Shown: in pieces, positions 45,465 through 54,040 of the stretch
Position numbering within the stretch: position 1 is the first letter of the stretch
Layout of the letters: each line of letters begins with the position of its first letter
Assembly (NCBI GenBank): GCA_021324445.1
Contig: JAJPJC010000540.1
Location: forward strand, 1-64,000
DNA length: 64,000 nt
Direction of reading: 5' to 3'
DNA from: Isosphaeraceae bacterium
Lineage (GTDB): Bacteria > Planctomycetota > Planctomycetia > Isosphaerales > Isosphaeraceae
Program-made: the position numbers and the translations under genes
Notes under the pieces: generated by a model
Seen by the model: the letters and a program-made list of their open reading frames with translations, nothing else
Told to the model about the DNA's origin: nothing
Database searches by the model: none

Positions 45465-45664
45465 GGATCTCCAGCGGGAGATCATGGAACTCCCGGCGGG
45501 CATTCTGGCGCGTTATGTTCGTCTGCACTCTGCCGATCCAGCGGATCATGATGCTCCACGTCTTCGTCAAGAAGTCCGAGAAGACGCCGAAGAAGGAGCT
45601 GAACATCGCCCGAACGCGAGCGAAAGAGGTGCAGAGGCATGATGACGCACGACGAGATGGTTAA
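45436..45664 (+). pseudogene. HigB/RelE-type toxin with internal deletion and frameshift
   Basis: The first part, MEWEILYFSEDLQREIMELPAGILARYVRL, is a normal HigB/phage Gp49-like start. Near 45520 the frame changes: the expected C-terminal region (CTLPIQRIMMLHVFVKKSEK, TPKKELNIARTRAKEVQR) continues in a different frame to 45664. About 40 residues, the central strands with the FELR-type motif, are missing, so a deletion joined the two ends out of frame. RelE-fold toxins cut mRNA on the ribosome; this one cannot. It overlaps the start of the intact antitoxin gene. Confidence 0.8.
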
Positions 45665-45944
45665 GAAGATCCTCAGCGATCCAAACGTCAAGGCCGAGTA
45701 CGACGCCTTGGAGGAAGAATTTGCCCTGCTCGATGAACTGCTGGCGGCGCGGCACCGGGCCGGATTAACCCAGGCGGACGTGGCGCGGAGGATGGGGACC
45801 AAGACCCTGGCTGTCGCGCGCCTGGAAGCGGGAGGTGGGGACAAGCGACATTCACCATCGGTCGCCACGCTGCGGAAGTTCGCGGAAGCGGTGGGATGCC
45901 GGCTGGAGATCCGGCTGCGGCCCAAGGAGGGCTCACCCGACTGA
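45639..45944 (+). CDS. HigA-type XRE antitoxin
   Basis: The 101-residue protein has the helix-turn-helix RHRAGLTQADVARRMGTKTL with AVARLEAGGGDKRHSPSVAT and LRKFAEAVGCRLEIRLRPKE, the layout of HigA antitoxins downstream of HigB. It looks complete. The ATG at 45639 or 45642 lies inside the end of the toxin remnant, the usual overlap in higBA. It stops one base before the end of asnB, which runs the other way. It may still act as a DNA-binding regulator without a toxin to neutralise. Confidence 0.85.
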   Translation: MMTHDEMVKKILSDPNVKAEYDALEEEFALLDELLAARHRAGLTQADVARRMGTKTLAVARLEAGGGDKRHSPSVATLRKFAEAVGCRLEIRLRPKEGSPD

Positions 45945-45945
45945 T

Positions 45946-47961
45946 TCACCGCGCCGGGGCCGCCTGTGGCGCCGGGGCCACAGCAACCCCGAGGTCCAGG
46001 CTGGCGACTTCCTGTTCCCGCATCCGCGACGGGGTCCAGACCGGCAGGTCGCAGAGGCCGCCGCCGAGGAACGTGTGGTGCCAGAGCTGGGTCGCCACCA
46101 CGCTGGTCAGGGTCAGGTCCATGATGATCCGCTTGGGGGTGATCCGCGGCAATCGCACCTGAGCTGCGCGCTCGCGTGCCACGCCCTCGGGATCGAACCA
46201 GCCGGTGGAGCGGAGCGACTCGGGACTCAGGAGCTGATCAACCCAGTGGGGGCGGTCCCGATCGAGCAATGCCTCGGACCGGCTGGCGCGGAACATCGTC
46301 TTGGGGCGGTTGGCGATCCGGGGCGGGAGCGTCCGCGCGGCCACCTGGCGCAGCAGCCACTTGTCGGTCCGGCCGCGCAGCTTGTACTCTGGGGCGATCG
46401 AGGCGCAAAAGGCGATCACATCCTCGTCCAGCATCGGGTACCGCGCCTCGACCGAGGAGTTCATCGCCACCCGGTCCCCCTTGGCCATCAGCAGCAGGCC
46501 GGGCAGCATCACCTTGTAACCGACGTACAGCGACTGGTTCAGCGGATGCCAGCGGGTGAAGCGGTCGTGGGTGAGATCCAGATCGTCATAGGCCCAATGA
46601 CCGGCCAGGCGGTCCCAGAGGTCGCTCGAGTACACGAATGACCGGGCCTGGGCCAGGAGGTCGTAGACGTCCTGCTGGGCCGTGCGCACACCCCGGATGC
46701 CGAACCGCGGCGGGACGTGAGCCGGGTTGCCCCCCATCGCGGCCAGGACCAGGTTGCGGACCGTCGCGTTGACGGAGTCCAGCGACCAGCGCTGGAACCA
46801 CTGGCGGATCTGCTGGACCTTGAACCAGGCGTAGCCGGCCAGGGCCTCGTCGGCGCCCTCGCCGGTCAGCACGACCTTGAACCCCTGGGCGTGCACCGCA
46901 CGGGCCAGCTGCATCAGGCAGCCGCAGGAGGTGTCCATGACCGGCCCTTCGGCGGCGCGGATCAGCTCGGGGTAGGCCGCGACGAGATCCCTGCGGTTCA
47001 TGGTCACGGTCGTCAGCCGCGAGCCGAGGGCCTGGGCCGACTCGGTCGCGTGCGACCGCTCGTCCGGGCCGGCCCGATCCAGGCCGATCGTGAACGACGG
47101 CACGGCGGCACCGCGCTGGCGCGAGCTCAGGCCCAGGACGACCGTCGAATCGAGTCCGCCGCTGATGTAGCTGACGACCGGCACATCCCCGCGGAGCCGC
47201 CGCTCGACGGCCTGACGCATCAGCGCTTCCAGCTCGTCGATCAGCGGGGTCGGGTCGTCCAGGCGCCGCTCCTGCCCCGCATCGGGGAAGCCCAGGTCCC
47301 AGTATTGCTTCCGCTCGACCCGGCCATCCGCAACACGGAGGTAATGGCCCGGCGGGATCGAGGTGATCCCCTCGAAGTAGGTCCGCGTCGTGCCGCCACA
47401 GAAGGTGGTGAAGAACAGGTCGATCCCCTTGGGGTCGGGCCGCGACGCCACCAGGCCCGACGCCAGCAGAGCCTTCATCTCCGAGCCCCACAGGAGCCAG
47501 CCGTCGGCCTGGGCATAATACAGCGGGCAGATCCCCACGCGGTCGCGACCGAGGATCAACGTCCGGTTCTTCCGGTCCCAGAGCGCGACGGCGAACTGGC
47601 CGCGCGCCTTGGCGAAGACGTCCTCGCCCCGGTCCTCATACAGATGGACCCACAGCTCGGTGTCGCACCGCGTCGCCAGCCGATGCCCCCGCGCCGTCAG
47701 CTCGGCCTGGAGCTCAGGGTATTCGAACAGCTCGCCATTTTGCGTCACCCAGATCGAGCCATCCTCGTTGCGGATCGGCTGCCGACCTCCCGCCAGGTCG
47801 ACGATCGACAGCCGCCGCGCCCCCATCGCCAATCCCGGCTCGACATGAATCTGTTCGTCATCCGGACCGCGATGAGCGATCGCGCCGGTCATCGCCAGCA
47901 GCCGGGAGACCGGGAACTCGCGCCGGCCGTTCAGATCGATCGCACCCGCGATACCGCACAT
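45946..47961 (-). CDS. asnB: Asparagine synthase (glutamine-hydrolysing)
   Basis: The product starts MCGIAGAIDLNG, so the N-terminal Cys needed for glutamine hydrolysis is exposed after Met removal; IAHRGPDDEQIH, LSIVDLAGGRQPI and QNGELFEYPEL complete the glutaminase domain. The synthetase half has the PP-loop VSYISGGLDSTVVLG, VVLTGEGADEALAGY and the C-terminal LRGRTDKWLLRQVA. At 671 residues it is the AsnB/AsnO type with a longer C-terminus. The start at 47961 is fixed by the catalytic Cys; the frame upstream is spurious. It makes Asn, or amidates another carboxylate in a secondary pathway. The last 30 residues are Ala/Pro-rich. Confidence 0.93.
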   Translation of the reverse strand: MCGIAGAIDLNGRREFPVSRLLAMTGAIAHRGPDDEQIHVEPGLAMGARRLSIVDLAGGRQPIRNEDGSIWVTQNGELFEYPELQAELTARGHRLATRCDTELWVHLYEDRGEDVFAKARGQFAVALWDRKNRTLILGRDRVGICPLYYAQADGWLLWGSEMKALLASGLVASRPDPKGIDLFFTTFCGGTTRTYFEGITSIPPGHYLRVADGRVERKQYWDLGFPDAGQERRLDDPTPLIDELEALMRQAVERRLRGDVPVVSYISGGLDSTVVLGLSSRQRGAAVPSFTIGLDRAGPDERSHATESAQALGSRLTTVTMNRRDLVAAYPELIRAAEGPVMDTSCGCLMQLARAVHAQGFKVVLTGEGADEALAGYAWFKVQQIRQWFQRWSLDSVNATVRNLVLAAMGGNPAHVPPRFGIRGVRTAQQDVYDLLAQARSFVYSSDLWDRLAGHWAYDDLDLTHDRFTRWHPLNQSLYVGYKVMLPGLLLMAKGDRVAMNSSVEARYPMLDEDVIAFCASIAPEYKLRGRTDKWLLRQVAARTLPPRIANRPKTMFRASRSEALLDRDRPHWVDQLLSPESLRSTGWFDPEGVARERAAQVRLPRITPKRIIMDLTLTSVVATQLWHHTFLGGGLCDLPVWTPSRMREQEVASLDLGVAVAPAPQAAPAR

Positions 47962-48155
47962 CTCAAAGCCCTTTTCACCAAACCACTTCGGTCGGAAGGC
48001 CCCTGCGGCCCTCGCCCATCCCATCCCCCGGCGATCCTGGTCGCCGGCAAGCCCCGATCCACTATAACATGCCGCGTCCCACGACGACGAGCGCCCCAGC
48101 TCCGACCCCGCGCCCAGCGATGGGCACGACCCACACAGTCTCGGAGGATCTGGCC

Positions 48156-48184
48156 TTGACCTGACACTCGGTGTATTCTTTAGC
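48156..48184 (+). promoter_or_regulatory. Candidate promoter for the PP2C gene
   Basis: TTGACC at 48156-48161, 17-base spacer, TTTAGC at 48179-48184. Transcription would start around 48191, giving a leader of about 40 bases to the ATG at 48229. The -35 match is good, the -10 is weak. Confidence 0.35.
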
Positions 48185-48228
48185 CATTGTGCCGCCCACC
48201 TTGCTGCATCATCGGGGAGGCCGTCACG

Positions 48229-49254
48229 ATGTCCCAGCCCTTCGAGATCGCCACGTCCGAGTACGAATTCGTGATCTCGCCGTCGGCACGGGAGACCAGT
48301 CAGCCGAAACCGGCGACCACGAATGTGCGCGCCGATTTTGGCGCGATCTCACACACGGGGAAGGTCCGGTCTCGGAACGAGGACCATTTCCTGGTCTCCC
48401 GCGTCAGTCGCAAGCAGGAGATCCTCCTGACCAACCTTCCCGGGGACCACCTGCCGGAACAGACCGGCGACGACGGTTACTTGTTCATCGTGGCCGACGG
48501 CATGGGCGGAATGGCCGCCGGGGAAGTCGCCAGCCGGCTAGCGATCAGCACGAGCCTGAAGCTGTTCCAGCGGTCCGAGAAGTGGGGTTTCCGGGTCAAC
48601 CAGCGCGAGGCGCGCTCGTTTTTCGACCAGATCAGTCGCGACCTTCAGGAGATCGACAAGACGCTCACCGAGCAGAGCGAGTCCGACCGCCGGCTGCTGG
48701 GGATGGGCACGACGATGACGGTGGCCTACAGCATGGGCGTCGACCTCTTCATCGTCCACCTGGGCGACTCGCGGGCTTATCTCGCGCGCCGGGGCGCGTT
48801 GCAGCAGTTGACCAAGGACCACACCGTGGCACAGGCGATGGCCGATGCCGGTTACATCGCGCCGGAGGCGGTCCGCCATCATGTGAAACGGAACGCCTTG
48901 ACCAACTTCCTCGGCGGTCATCACGGCAAGGTCAAGGCGGACCTCCGCTGGCTTCGCCTGGCCGACGGCGACCTCCTGCTGCTGTGCAGCGATGGGCTCA
49001 CCGAGATGGTCGACGACGCGACAATCGCCCGGATCCTCGGCGACCACGCCGCGCCGTGCGACGCGGCCCAATCCCTGCTCGATGCCGCCCTCAAGGGCGG
49101 CGGCAAGGATAACGTGACCATCATCGTGGCACGCTACTCGATCAGCACCCCGGAGCCCGGGCTCGGCGGGAAAACCCGCGAATTCTCGACCAAGCTTGAT
49201 CCGACCTCGCCATCGATCGTGCCCTGTGCTCCCGCTTCGGGCCATCGCCCCTGA
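48229..49254 (+). CDS. PP2C-family Ser/Thr protein phosphatase
   Basis: The 341-residue protein has the PP2C metal-site motifs in order: RSRNEDHFLV, FIVADGMGGMAAGEVAS, FIVHLGDSRAYLAR, LLLCSDGLTEMVDD and GGGKDNVTIIVARY. The Asp residues of these bind two metal ions that activate water. It lacks membrane helices and is cytoplasmic; the N-terminal 35 residues and C-terminal 40 are flexible. It likely reverses the action of kinases such as 33572-34897. Start ATG at 48229 has GGGGAGG eight bases upstream. It converges with the RluD-type gene, 8 bases apart. Confidence 0.93.
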   Translation: MSQPFEIATSEYEFVISPSARETSQPKPATTNVRADFGAISHTGKVRSRNEDHFLVSRVSRKQEILLTNLPGDHLPEQTGDDGYLFIVADGMGGMAAGEVASRLAISTSLKLFQRSEKWGFRVNQREARSFFDQISRDLQEIDKTLTEQSESDRRLLGMGTTMTVAYSMGVDLFIVHLGDSRAYLARRGALQQLTKDHTVAQAMADAGYIAPEAVRHHVKRNALTNFLGGHHGKVKADLRWLRLADGDLLLLCSDGLTEMVDDATIARILGDHAAPCDAAQSLLDAALKGGGKDNVTIIVARYSISTPEPGLGGKTREFSTKLDPTSPSIVPCAPASGHRP

Positions 49255-49262
49255 CGGGTTAT

Positions 49263-50147
49263 CTATCGCCCGAACCGAACGCGCACGGCCGCGATCCAGT
49301 CGGCGAGGTTCGCGGGCACGGGAGCCTCGACGCGCAGGCCGATCCCCGTGATGGGATGGATGAAGCCCAGGGCCTCGGCATGCAAGGCCTGGCGCGAGAA
49401 GGGCGCGGGGAATGGCCGGCGGCTCGCCGGGCGGTAGACCGGATCGCTGACAACCGGGTGTCCCACCGCGGCGAGATGGATGCGGATCTGGTGGGTCCGG
49501 CCCGTCTCGAGCCGGCAGGCCACCAGGCTCGCCAGGGCTCCAAAGTGTTCGACCACCTCGTAGTGAGTGACCGCGCGTACGCCCTGGCCGGCGGTCGGGG
49601 CCACGCCGCGACGGCCGTCGCCCCGATCGGCCACCAGCGGGAGCTCGATCGTCCCGCGCTCCGGCCGCAGCGCTCCTTCGACGACCGCCAGGTACCGTCG
49701 TTCGATGGCATGGGCGCGAAACAACGCCTGGAACGGTCGCAACGCCTGGGGCGAACACACCAGCAGGATCACGCCTGAAGTATCCCGATCCAGCCGGTGC
49801 ACGATGCCGACATACGGGCGCGCTCGGCCCCGGGTCCGGGCCAGATAGCGACCGGCGCGTTCCAGCAACGTATCCGGCTCGCGCGCCGGCGTCGGCTGAG
49901 TTAACAGTCCGGCGGGCTTATCCACGATCAGGATGGAGCGATCCTGATACAAGACCGCGATCTGCCGGGCCGCGGTCCCGGGCCTGGGCCGGCTGGGATG
50001 ATACTCCAGCGGCGTGTCGGGAGCGACGACCTGCCCCGGCTCGAAACACGTCTGCCCGGCCACGTCCACCTGCCCGCGCCGCACGGCCTCCTGCGCCGCC
50101 CGGCGCGACAACCCGAACCGCTGGGATGCCAACTTGTCCAGTCGCAT
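49263..50147 (-). CDS. RluD-type pseudouridine synthase with S4 domain
   Basis: The protein begins with an S4 RNA-binding domain (MRLDKLASQRFGLSRRAAQE, VRRGQVDVAG) and continues with the RluA/C/D catalytic domain: LIVDKPAGLLTQPT, the catalytic Asp in IVHRLDRDTSGVILL, and LETGRTHQIRIHLAAVGHPVVSD-type substrate loop. At 294 residues it is a little short for RluD. The start ATG at 50147 has GAGGGGTCTC before it, while the longer frames lack a ribosome site. It changes uridines in 23S rRNA; whether it acts as RluD or RluC cannot be told. A second pseudouridine synthase is at 3728. Confidence 0.9.
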   Translation of the reverse strand: MRLDKLASQRFGLSRRAAQEAVRRGQVDVAGQTCFEPGQVVAPDTPLEYHPSRPRPGTAARQIAVLYQDRSILIVDKPAGLLTQPTPAREPDTLLERAGRYLARTRGRARPYVGIVHRLDRDTSGVILLVCSPQALRPFQALFRAHAIERRYLAVVEGALRPERGTIELPLVADRGDGRRGVAPTAGQGVRAVTHYEVVEHFGALASLVACRLETGRTHQIRIHLAAVGHPVVSDPVYRPASRRPFPAPFSRQALHAEALGFIHPITGIGLRVEAPVPANLADWIAAVRVRFGR

Positions 50148-50594
50148 GAGACCCCTCACGCGCGAGAAAAGGGGAAGAACGAGGGACATCGGCAAACGAT
50201 TTTCGAGGCCTCCGAGTGGAACGCGGCGCGGGTCCTGGTGCGGTTTGGCTGGGAACCTCGGTCCGGCCGATGGGGTCAGGTCCGCAGGCCGGCGCGGCCG
50301 CCCCATCCCAGCCGTCCGCAGCCTGAGCAATGGCGTTTTCTTCAAAATGCGCGGAATCATTGGGCCGCAGCCGGGGATTCGGCCGATTCCATAATCGAGT
50401 CAAGCACCCGACGACCGCGCCGGAAGGATGATCGCAGCGGACCGGACCGGACCGGAACGGGGTCGAAGCGACCCGCTGGCCGGCCCCTGCGGGATCGATC
50501 GGAATCGGCGAGCCGAGTCGGGCGGGCGGGACCAGGAATGGACTCCCCGACGGCGGTTATACCTCCCTCGACGGATGGGTTAGAGGGGCCGCCG
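50148..50594. other. Intergenic region with short GACCG tandem
   Basis: The stretch lies between two divergent genes. It contains GACCG in three tandem copies plus GAACG (50441-50460) and otherwise no gene-like frame. Promoters for both genes should lie here; I see no clear -35/-10 pair. Confidence 0.4.
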
Positions 50595-51149
50595 ATGAAG
50601 CCAAGGAGGGTGGAGACAATGGGGTTGCCCCGCAAGGAATCGCCGCGAGGGTCCACGAGGCGGCGCGTGGCGTTCTGGTCGGCGCTGGCCATGGGCGGGA
50701 TGCTGCCCTCGGTCGGCTGCCAGGTGGAATACGCGGGCATGACGTTGCCCTCGGGCCGCTATATGCACGACGACGTCCAGTACTTCCCGACCGGTCCCGA
50801 CTTCCCCTGGGCGAACACCCAGGCGGCGACGCAACGGGCGCGGATGCGGGCCATGGGGATCGAGCCGCCGCCGCCGCCCGGCGCGATTCCCCAGGCCATG
50901 GGCGCCGAGTCGGGGGCCCAGCTCGGGGCCGGACGGCCCACGGATGTGAACGTCACCCCGGCGCCGCCGGTGCCCGGTTTGCCCGGGGGTCCAGTCCCCA
51001 TGGGCCCCGGACCGGCCGCCGTTCCCGCACCGGGTCCCGCGGTGGTACCCGTCCAGCCGGCCCCAGGCGGCGTTCCCGCGCCCGGAGGCGGCGCAGGCCT
51101 GGGCGGCGCCACCAATCCCCCGCCGCCGGTCAATCCGCCCGGCCCCTGA
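50595..51149 (+). CDS. Proline-rich lipoprotein, unknown function
   Basis: The protein has a basic start, a hydrophobic stretch (VAFWSALAMGGMLPSVGC) ending in the lipobox LPSVGC, so it should be lipidated on that Cys and anchored in a membrane. After a short conserved part (MTLPSGRYMHDDVQYFPTGP and AATQRARMRAMGIEPPPPP) the rest is a Pro/Gly/Ala low-complexity tail. Two ATG codons are possible: 50595 (GAGGGG before) and 50619 (AGGAGGGTGGAGACA before); the second gives a more usual signal peptide length. It may be a cell-envelope structural protein. About 184 residues. Confidence 0.75.
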   Translation: MKPRRVETMGLPRKESPRGSTRRRVAFWSALAMGGMLPSVGCQVEYAGMTLPSGRYMHDDVQYFPTGPDFPWANTQAATQRARMRAMGIEPPPPPGAIPQAMGAESGAQLGAGRPTDVNVTPAPPVPGLPGGPVPMGPGPAAVPAPGPAVVPVQPAPGGVPAPGGGAGLGGATNPPPPVNPPGP

Positions 51150-51338
51150 TGGAATGGGAAGCAACCTCCGAGTCCCCGGTTCTCCCGGTTGGGGCAGACC
51201 GTGGCGTCGGCCCCAACCCCTGCGCAGCGCAACGGATCTCGCTGGGCTGCCCACAGGCTCGCACCATTGACTTGGCCGCAAGCCAGTCCTACCTTACACC
51301 AAGGCGAACCGTCCAGCTCTCGCGGGGTCACCACCAAG

Positions 51339-51671
51339 ATGAGCCCGATCGTCGGACAGATCACGTTGGGGATCTATGCCGTGCTCCTGGCCCTCGGCGG
51401 GCTGATCGGCTATTTCAAGGCTGGCAGCCGGCCCTCGCTCATCGCCGGCTTGCTCAGCTCGGCCGCCGCCTTCACGGCTCTGGGCCTCTCCATCGGCGAC
51501 AGCCGGTGGGGGGTCCCGTTCGGACTCCTGCTCTCGATCGTCCTGTTCATCCTCTTCGCGTATCGCTACGCGGTCAAGACCGGCAAGTTCATGCCCAGCG
51601 GCCTCCTGGCTGTCCTGAGCCTGATTGTGCTGGCTGTCCTGTTCCTGGTCATGGACTGGAGCGGCTCGTAG
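51339..51671 (+). CDS. TMEM14-family small membrane protein
   Basis: A 110-residue protein with four short hydrophobic helices: ITLGIYAVLLALGGLIGYF, PSLIAGLLSSAAAFTALGL, WGVPFGLLLSIVLFILFAY and SGLLAVLSLIVLAVLFLVM. The motif GYFKAGSRPSLIAGL is typical of the TMEM14/UPF0136 family, which in eukaryotes is found in mitochondria and plastids and in plants is linked to fatty-acid export (FAX). Function in bacteria is unknown. ATG at 51339 is at the natural start; upstream frame is not protein-like. It converges with the PDZ gene. Confidence 0.85.
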   Translation: MSPIVGQITLGIYAVLLALGGLIGYFKAGSRPSLIAGLLSSAAAFTALGLSIGDSRWGVPFGLLLSIVLFILFAYRYAVKTGKFMPSGLLAVLSLIVLAVLFLVMDWSGS

Positions 51672-51719
51672 GTCGTCGCAGGACCGGCATCGCCGGTCCT
51701 CCGACGACGACTTCTCCGT

Positions 51720-52589
51720 TCAGGGAATTTGGGCCGTGATCGTGTGGTCCTTGCCATCCTGCACGGTCCGAACGTTCATCTTCAGGGTGTTCTGGGGTGC
51801 CGCATTGGCGATGATCCAGGCCAGGTTGCCCCGCTCTTCGGTGAGGTAGCCGTTGATCGAGTGGATCACGTCGCCAGCATGGAGGCCGGCCTTCTCCGCG
51901 GGTGTCCCGGGGTAGACGTTCGTCACCTTGATGCCCCGCTTGCCCCCGGGCTCGGCCACCGGCTCCTCGTTGATCCCCAGGTAGCGCCCTTGATTGACCA
52001 CCGTCGGCGCCACATAGGCCGAGGAATAGCCATAGCCCCCCGCCGGCGTGAGATAGCTGGTCCCATAGTATGGGTAACCATATCCATAACCATAGTAAGG
52101 ATAGGCATAACCCCCGTAACCATAGCCGGGATAGCCATAGCCGTAGCCGCCGTAACCCAGGCCGTAACCCCCGTAGCCCAGGCCGTAGCCCAAGCCATAG
52201 CCGCCGAGGCCCAGGCCGTAGCCGTAGTAGGGGTAGCCAAAGCCCAGGCCGTAGCCGCCGTAGCCGTAGTAGGGGTAGCCAAAGCCCAGGCCGTAGCCAT
52301 AGAAGCCCGGGAAGAAGCCGAAACCACCATAGCCAAGACCCCTATAGCCAAGACCACCATGGTGGTATCCGCCGAAGCCGCCCATGTGACCGCCGTAGCC
52401 GCCCATGTGGCCGCCGCCGAAGCCGCCCATGTGGCCGCCACCACCGAAACCGCCGCCGCCGTGCCCGCCGCCGCCGCCACCGCCCCCACCGTGGGCCATG
52501 GCCGATGTCCCGGAGAAGACCCAGATCCCCAACGCCAGGGCCAGGACCGTCAAGGGGAGGCTCCCACCGCTCCGCACTCTCGAAATCAT
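51720..52589 (-). CDS. Secreted Gly/Tyr-rich protein with C-terminal PDZ domain
   Basis: The protein starts with a signal peptide (LPLTVLALALGIWVFSGTSA). Residues about 32-180 are almost only Gly, Tyr, Phe, Leu, Pro and His, built of HMGGFGG and YGLGYGG/YPYYGYG units in imperfect tandem. The last 90 residues form a PDZ-like domain (YLGINEEP, GIKVTNVYPGTPAEKAGLHAGDVIHSINGY, LKMNVRTVQDGKDHTITAQI) as in HtrA-type proteins, but no protease part is present. It is exported and probably acts in the envelope; the low-complexity part may self-associate. Start ATG at 52589 with AGGAGCACACCC before it. The repeats make this stretch prone to length change. Confidence 0.85.
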   Translation of the reverse strand: MISRVRSGGSLPLTVLALALGIWVFSGTSAMAHGGGGGGGGGHGGGGFGGGGHMGGFGGGHMGGYGGHMGGFGGYHHGGLGYRGLGYGGFGFFPGFYGYGLGFGYPYYGYGGYGLGFGYPYYGYGLGLGGYGLGYGLGYGGYGLGYGGYGYGYPGYGYGGYAYPYYGYGYGYPYYGTSYLTPAGGYGYSSAYVAPTVVNQGRYLGINEEPVAEPGGKRGIKVTNVYPGTPAEKAGLHAGDVIHSINGYLTEERGNLAWIIANAAPQNTLKMNVRTVQDGKDHTITAQIP

Positions 52590-53062
52590 GGGTGTGCTCC
52601 TGAAAGTCGTGGGATCCGCGTTCGCGGTTCGACTCGCTCTCGAGCCGAGGCCGGGAGGGAACGCCCGACCTGCCGGAACCGCGGTCCCCTATCCATTCTA
52701 CGAGCACCATTGCCGGATTGGTCCACCCGTCGCGTTCGATTTGCGCCGGCGGCCCAGAACCCCCGGGCATGGCGGGAAGCTTTCGAGCAAAGTTGGGTGA
52801 TCTGCCGACGACGGGACCAGGGACTTCGGTCCAGCCCAAGCACTCACGAAATCAATCTGTCCCGATCGCGAAGGCCAGGACAGGATGCATGCTTCACGCC
52901 CGCGGGGATGGGGGACTGGAGAAAAGGCCCTGGGAATCGCGACCGTTGTTGCCGGGGAGATTCCTTTGGTAGAGTGACCGGAGTGGAAACTCCTGGACCG
53001 ATCGATCGATCGATCTCCGCGGGCTCCGCGGTGGATCTCGATTCCCTGGGCAGGACCTCCCC
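52590..53062. other. Intergenic region between divergent PDZ and nitrilase genes
   Basis: No gene-like frame. A weak plus-strand promoter guess is TTGTTG near 52946 with TAGAGT at 52970, spacing 18, about 90 bases before the nitrilase start. The remainder is ordinary GC-rich sequence without repeats that I can see. Confidence 0.35.
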
Positions 53063-54019
53063 GTGCGAGACATCCGCGTCGCTGCCGCGCAGTTCGAGCA
53101 TCGCAACCACGACAAGTCCTACAATCTCTCCCGGATCAAGGCCCTCACCCGCCGGGCCGTGGACCAGGGGGCCGAGATCGTCAGCTTCCACGAGTGCTCG
53201 ATCCCAGGATATACCTTCCTCCAGCACTTGAGCCGCGACGAGCTGAAGGCGATCGCCGAGCCAGTCCCCGGCGGCCCGTCCGTCCGCGCGCTGGAAGCCA
53301 TCGCCCGCGACCATCACGCCGTGGTCATGGCCGGGCTGGTCGAGTCCGATCGCGAGCGCCTGCACAATTGCTACGTGACCGTCGGCCCGCGGGGATTCCT
53401 CACGAAGTTCCGAAAGCTCCATACGTTCATCAATCGCTGCCTGAGTCCGGGTGACTCCTATAACGTCATCGACCTGGACGGCATCCGGGCTGGCTTCCTG
53501 ATCTGCTACGACAACAACCTGCCGGAGAACGTGCGGATCACGACCATGATGGGTGCGGAGGTCATCTTCATGCCCCACGTGACCGGCTGCCTGCCGTCGA
53601 CAATGCCAGGGCGAGGCACGGTCGATCGGGCGTTGTGGGAAAACCGCCACCGCGACCCGGCGCGGCTGCGCCTGGAGTTCCAGGGGCCCAAGGGGCGGGG
53701 CTGGCTCATGCGATGGTTGCCGGCGCGGGCGTGGGAGAATGGGGTCTACGCCGTCTTCAGCAATGCCGTCGGGGTCGACGAGGACACGATCAAGCCGGGC
53801 CTGGCCATGATCCTCGACCCCTTCGGCGAAGTCCTGATCGAGAGCCAGGCGCTGGGCGATGACGTGGTGGTGGCCCTGCTGACCCCGGAGAAGCTCGAGC
53901 AGTCGTCGGGCCGGCGCTACCTGAGAGCCCGTCGCCCCGACCTTTATGAGAAGCTGATCGAGCCGCCGCCCCCGGGACAGGAGCCGATCACCGAGCCGGG
54001 GTGGGACGTGGCACGGTAG
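53063..54019 (+). CDS. Nitrilase-superfamily amidohydrolase
   Basis: The 318-residue protein has the carbon-nitrogen hydrolase triad: Glu in VSFHECSIPGY, Lys in TKFRKLHTF and Cys in GFLICYDNNLPE. VRDIRVAAAQFEHR is a standard first strand, and GAEVIFMPHVTG and FSNAVGVDEDTIKPGLAMILDPFGEVL complete the alpha-beta-beta-alpha fold. Such enzymes cut amides or nitriles (carbamoylputrescine, omega-amides, aliphatic amides). An insert of about 40 residues after PHVTG (LPSTMPGRGTVDRALWENRH) covers the active site and could set specificity. Start is GTG at 53063 after AGGACCTCC. The substrate is unknown and no pathway partner is nearby. Confidence 0.88.
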   Translation: MRDIRVAAAQFEHRNHDKSYNLSRIKALTRRAVDQGAEIVSFHECSIPGYTFLQHLSRDELKAIAEPVPGGPSVRALEAIARDHHAVVMAGLVESDRERLHNCYVTVGPRGFLTKFRKLHTFINRCLSPGDSYNVIDLDGIRAGFLICYDNNLPENVRITTMMGAEVIFMPHVTGCLPSTMPGRGTVDRALWENRHRDPARLRLEFQGPKGRGWLMRWLPARAWENGVYAVFSNAVGVDEDTIKPGLAMILDPFGEVLIESQALGDDVVVALLTPEKLEQSSGRRYLRARRPDLYEKLIEPPPPGQEPITEPGWDVAR

Positions 54020-54040
54020 CGGTGCGGTCAGAGCGGGCTT

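Noticed and set aside
51729-53231. 500-codon frame on the plus strand over the Gly/Tyr-rich gene
   Set aside because: It is the antisense of the repeat region (Ala/Val and Ile repeats) and runs out of frame into the nitrilase gene.
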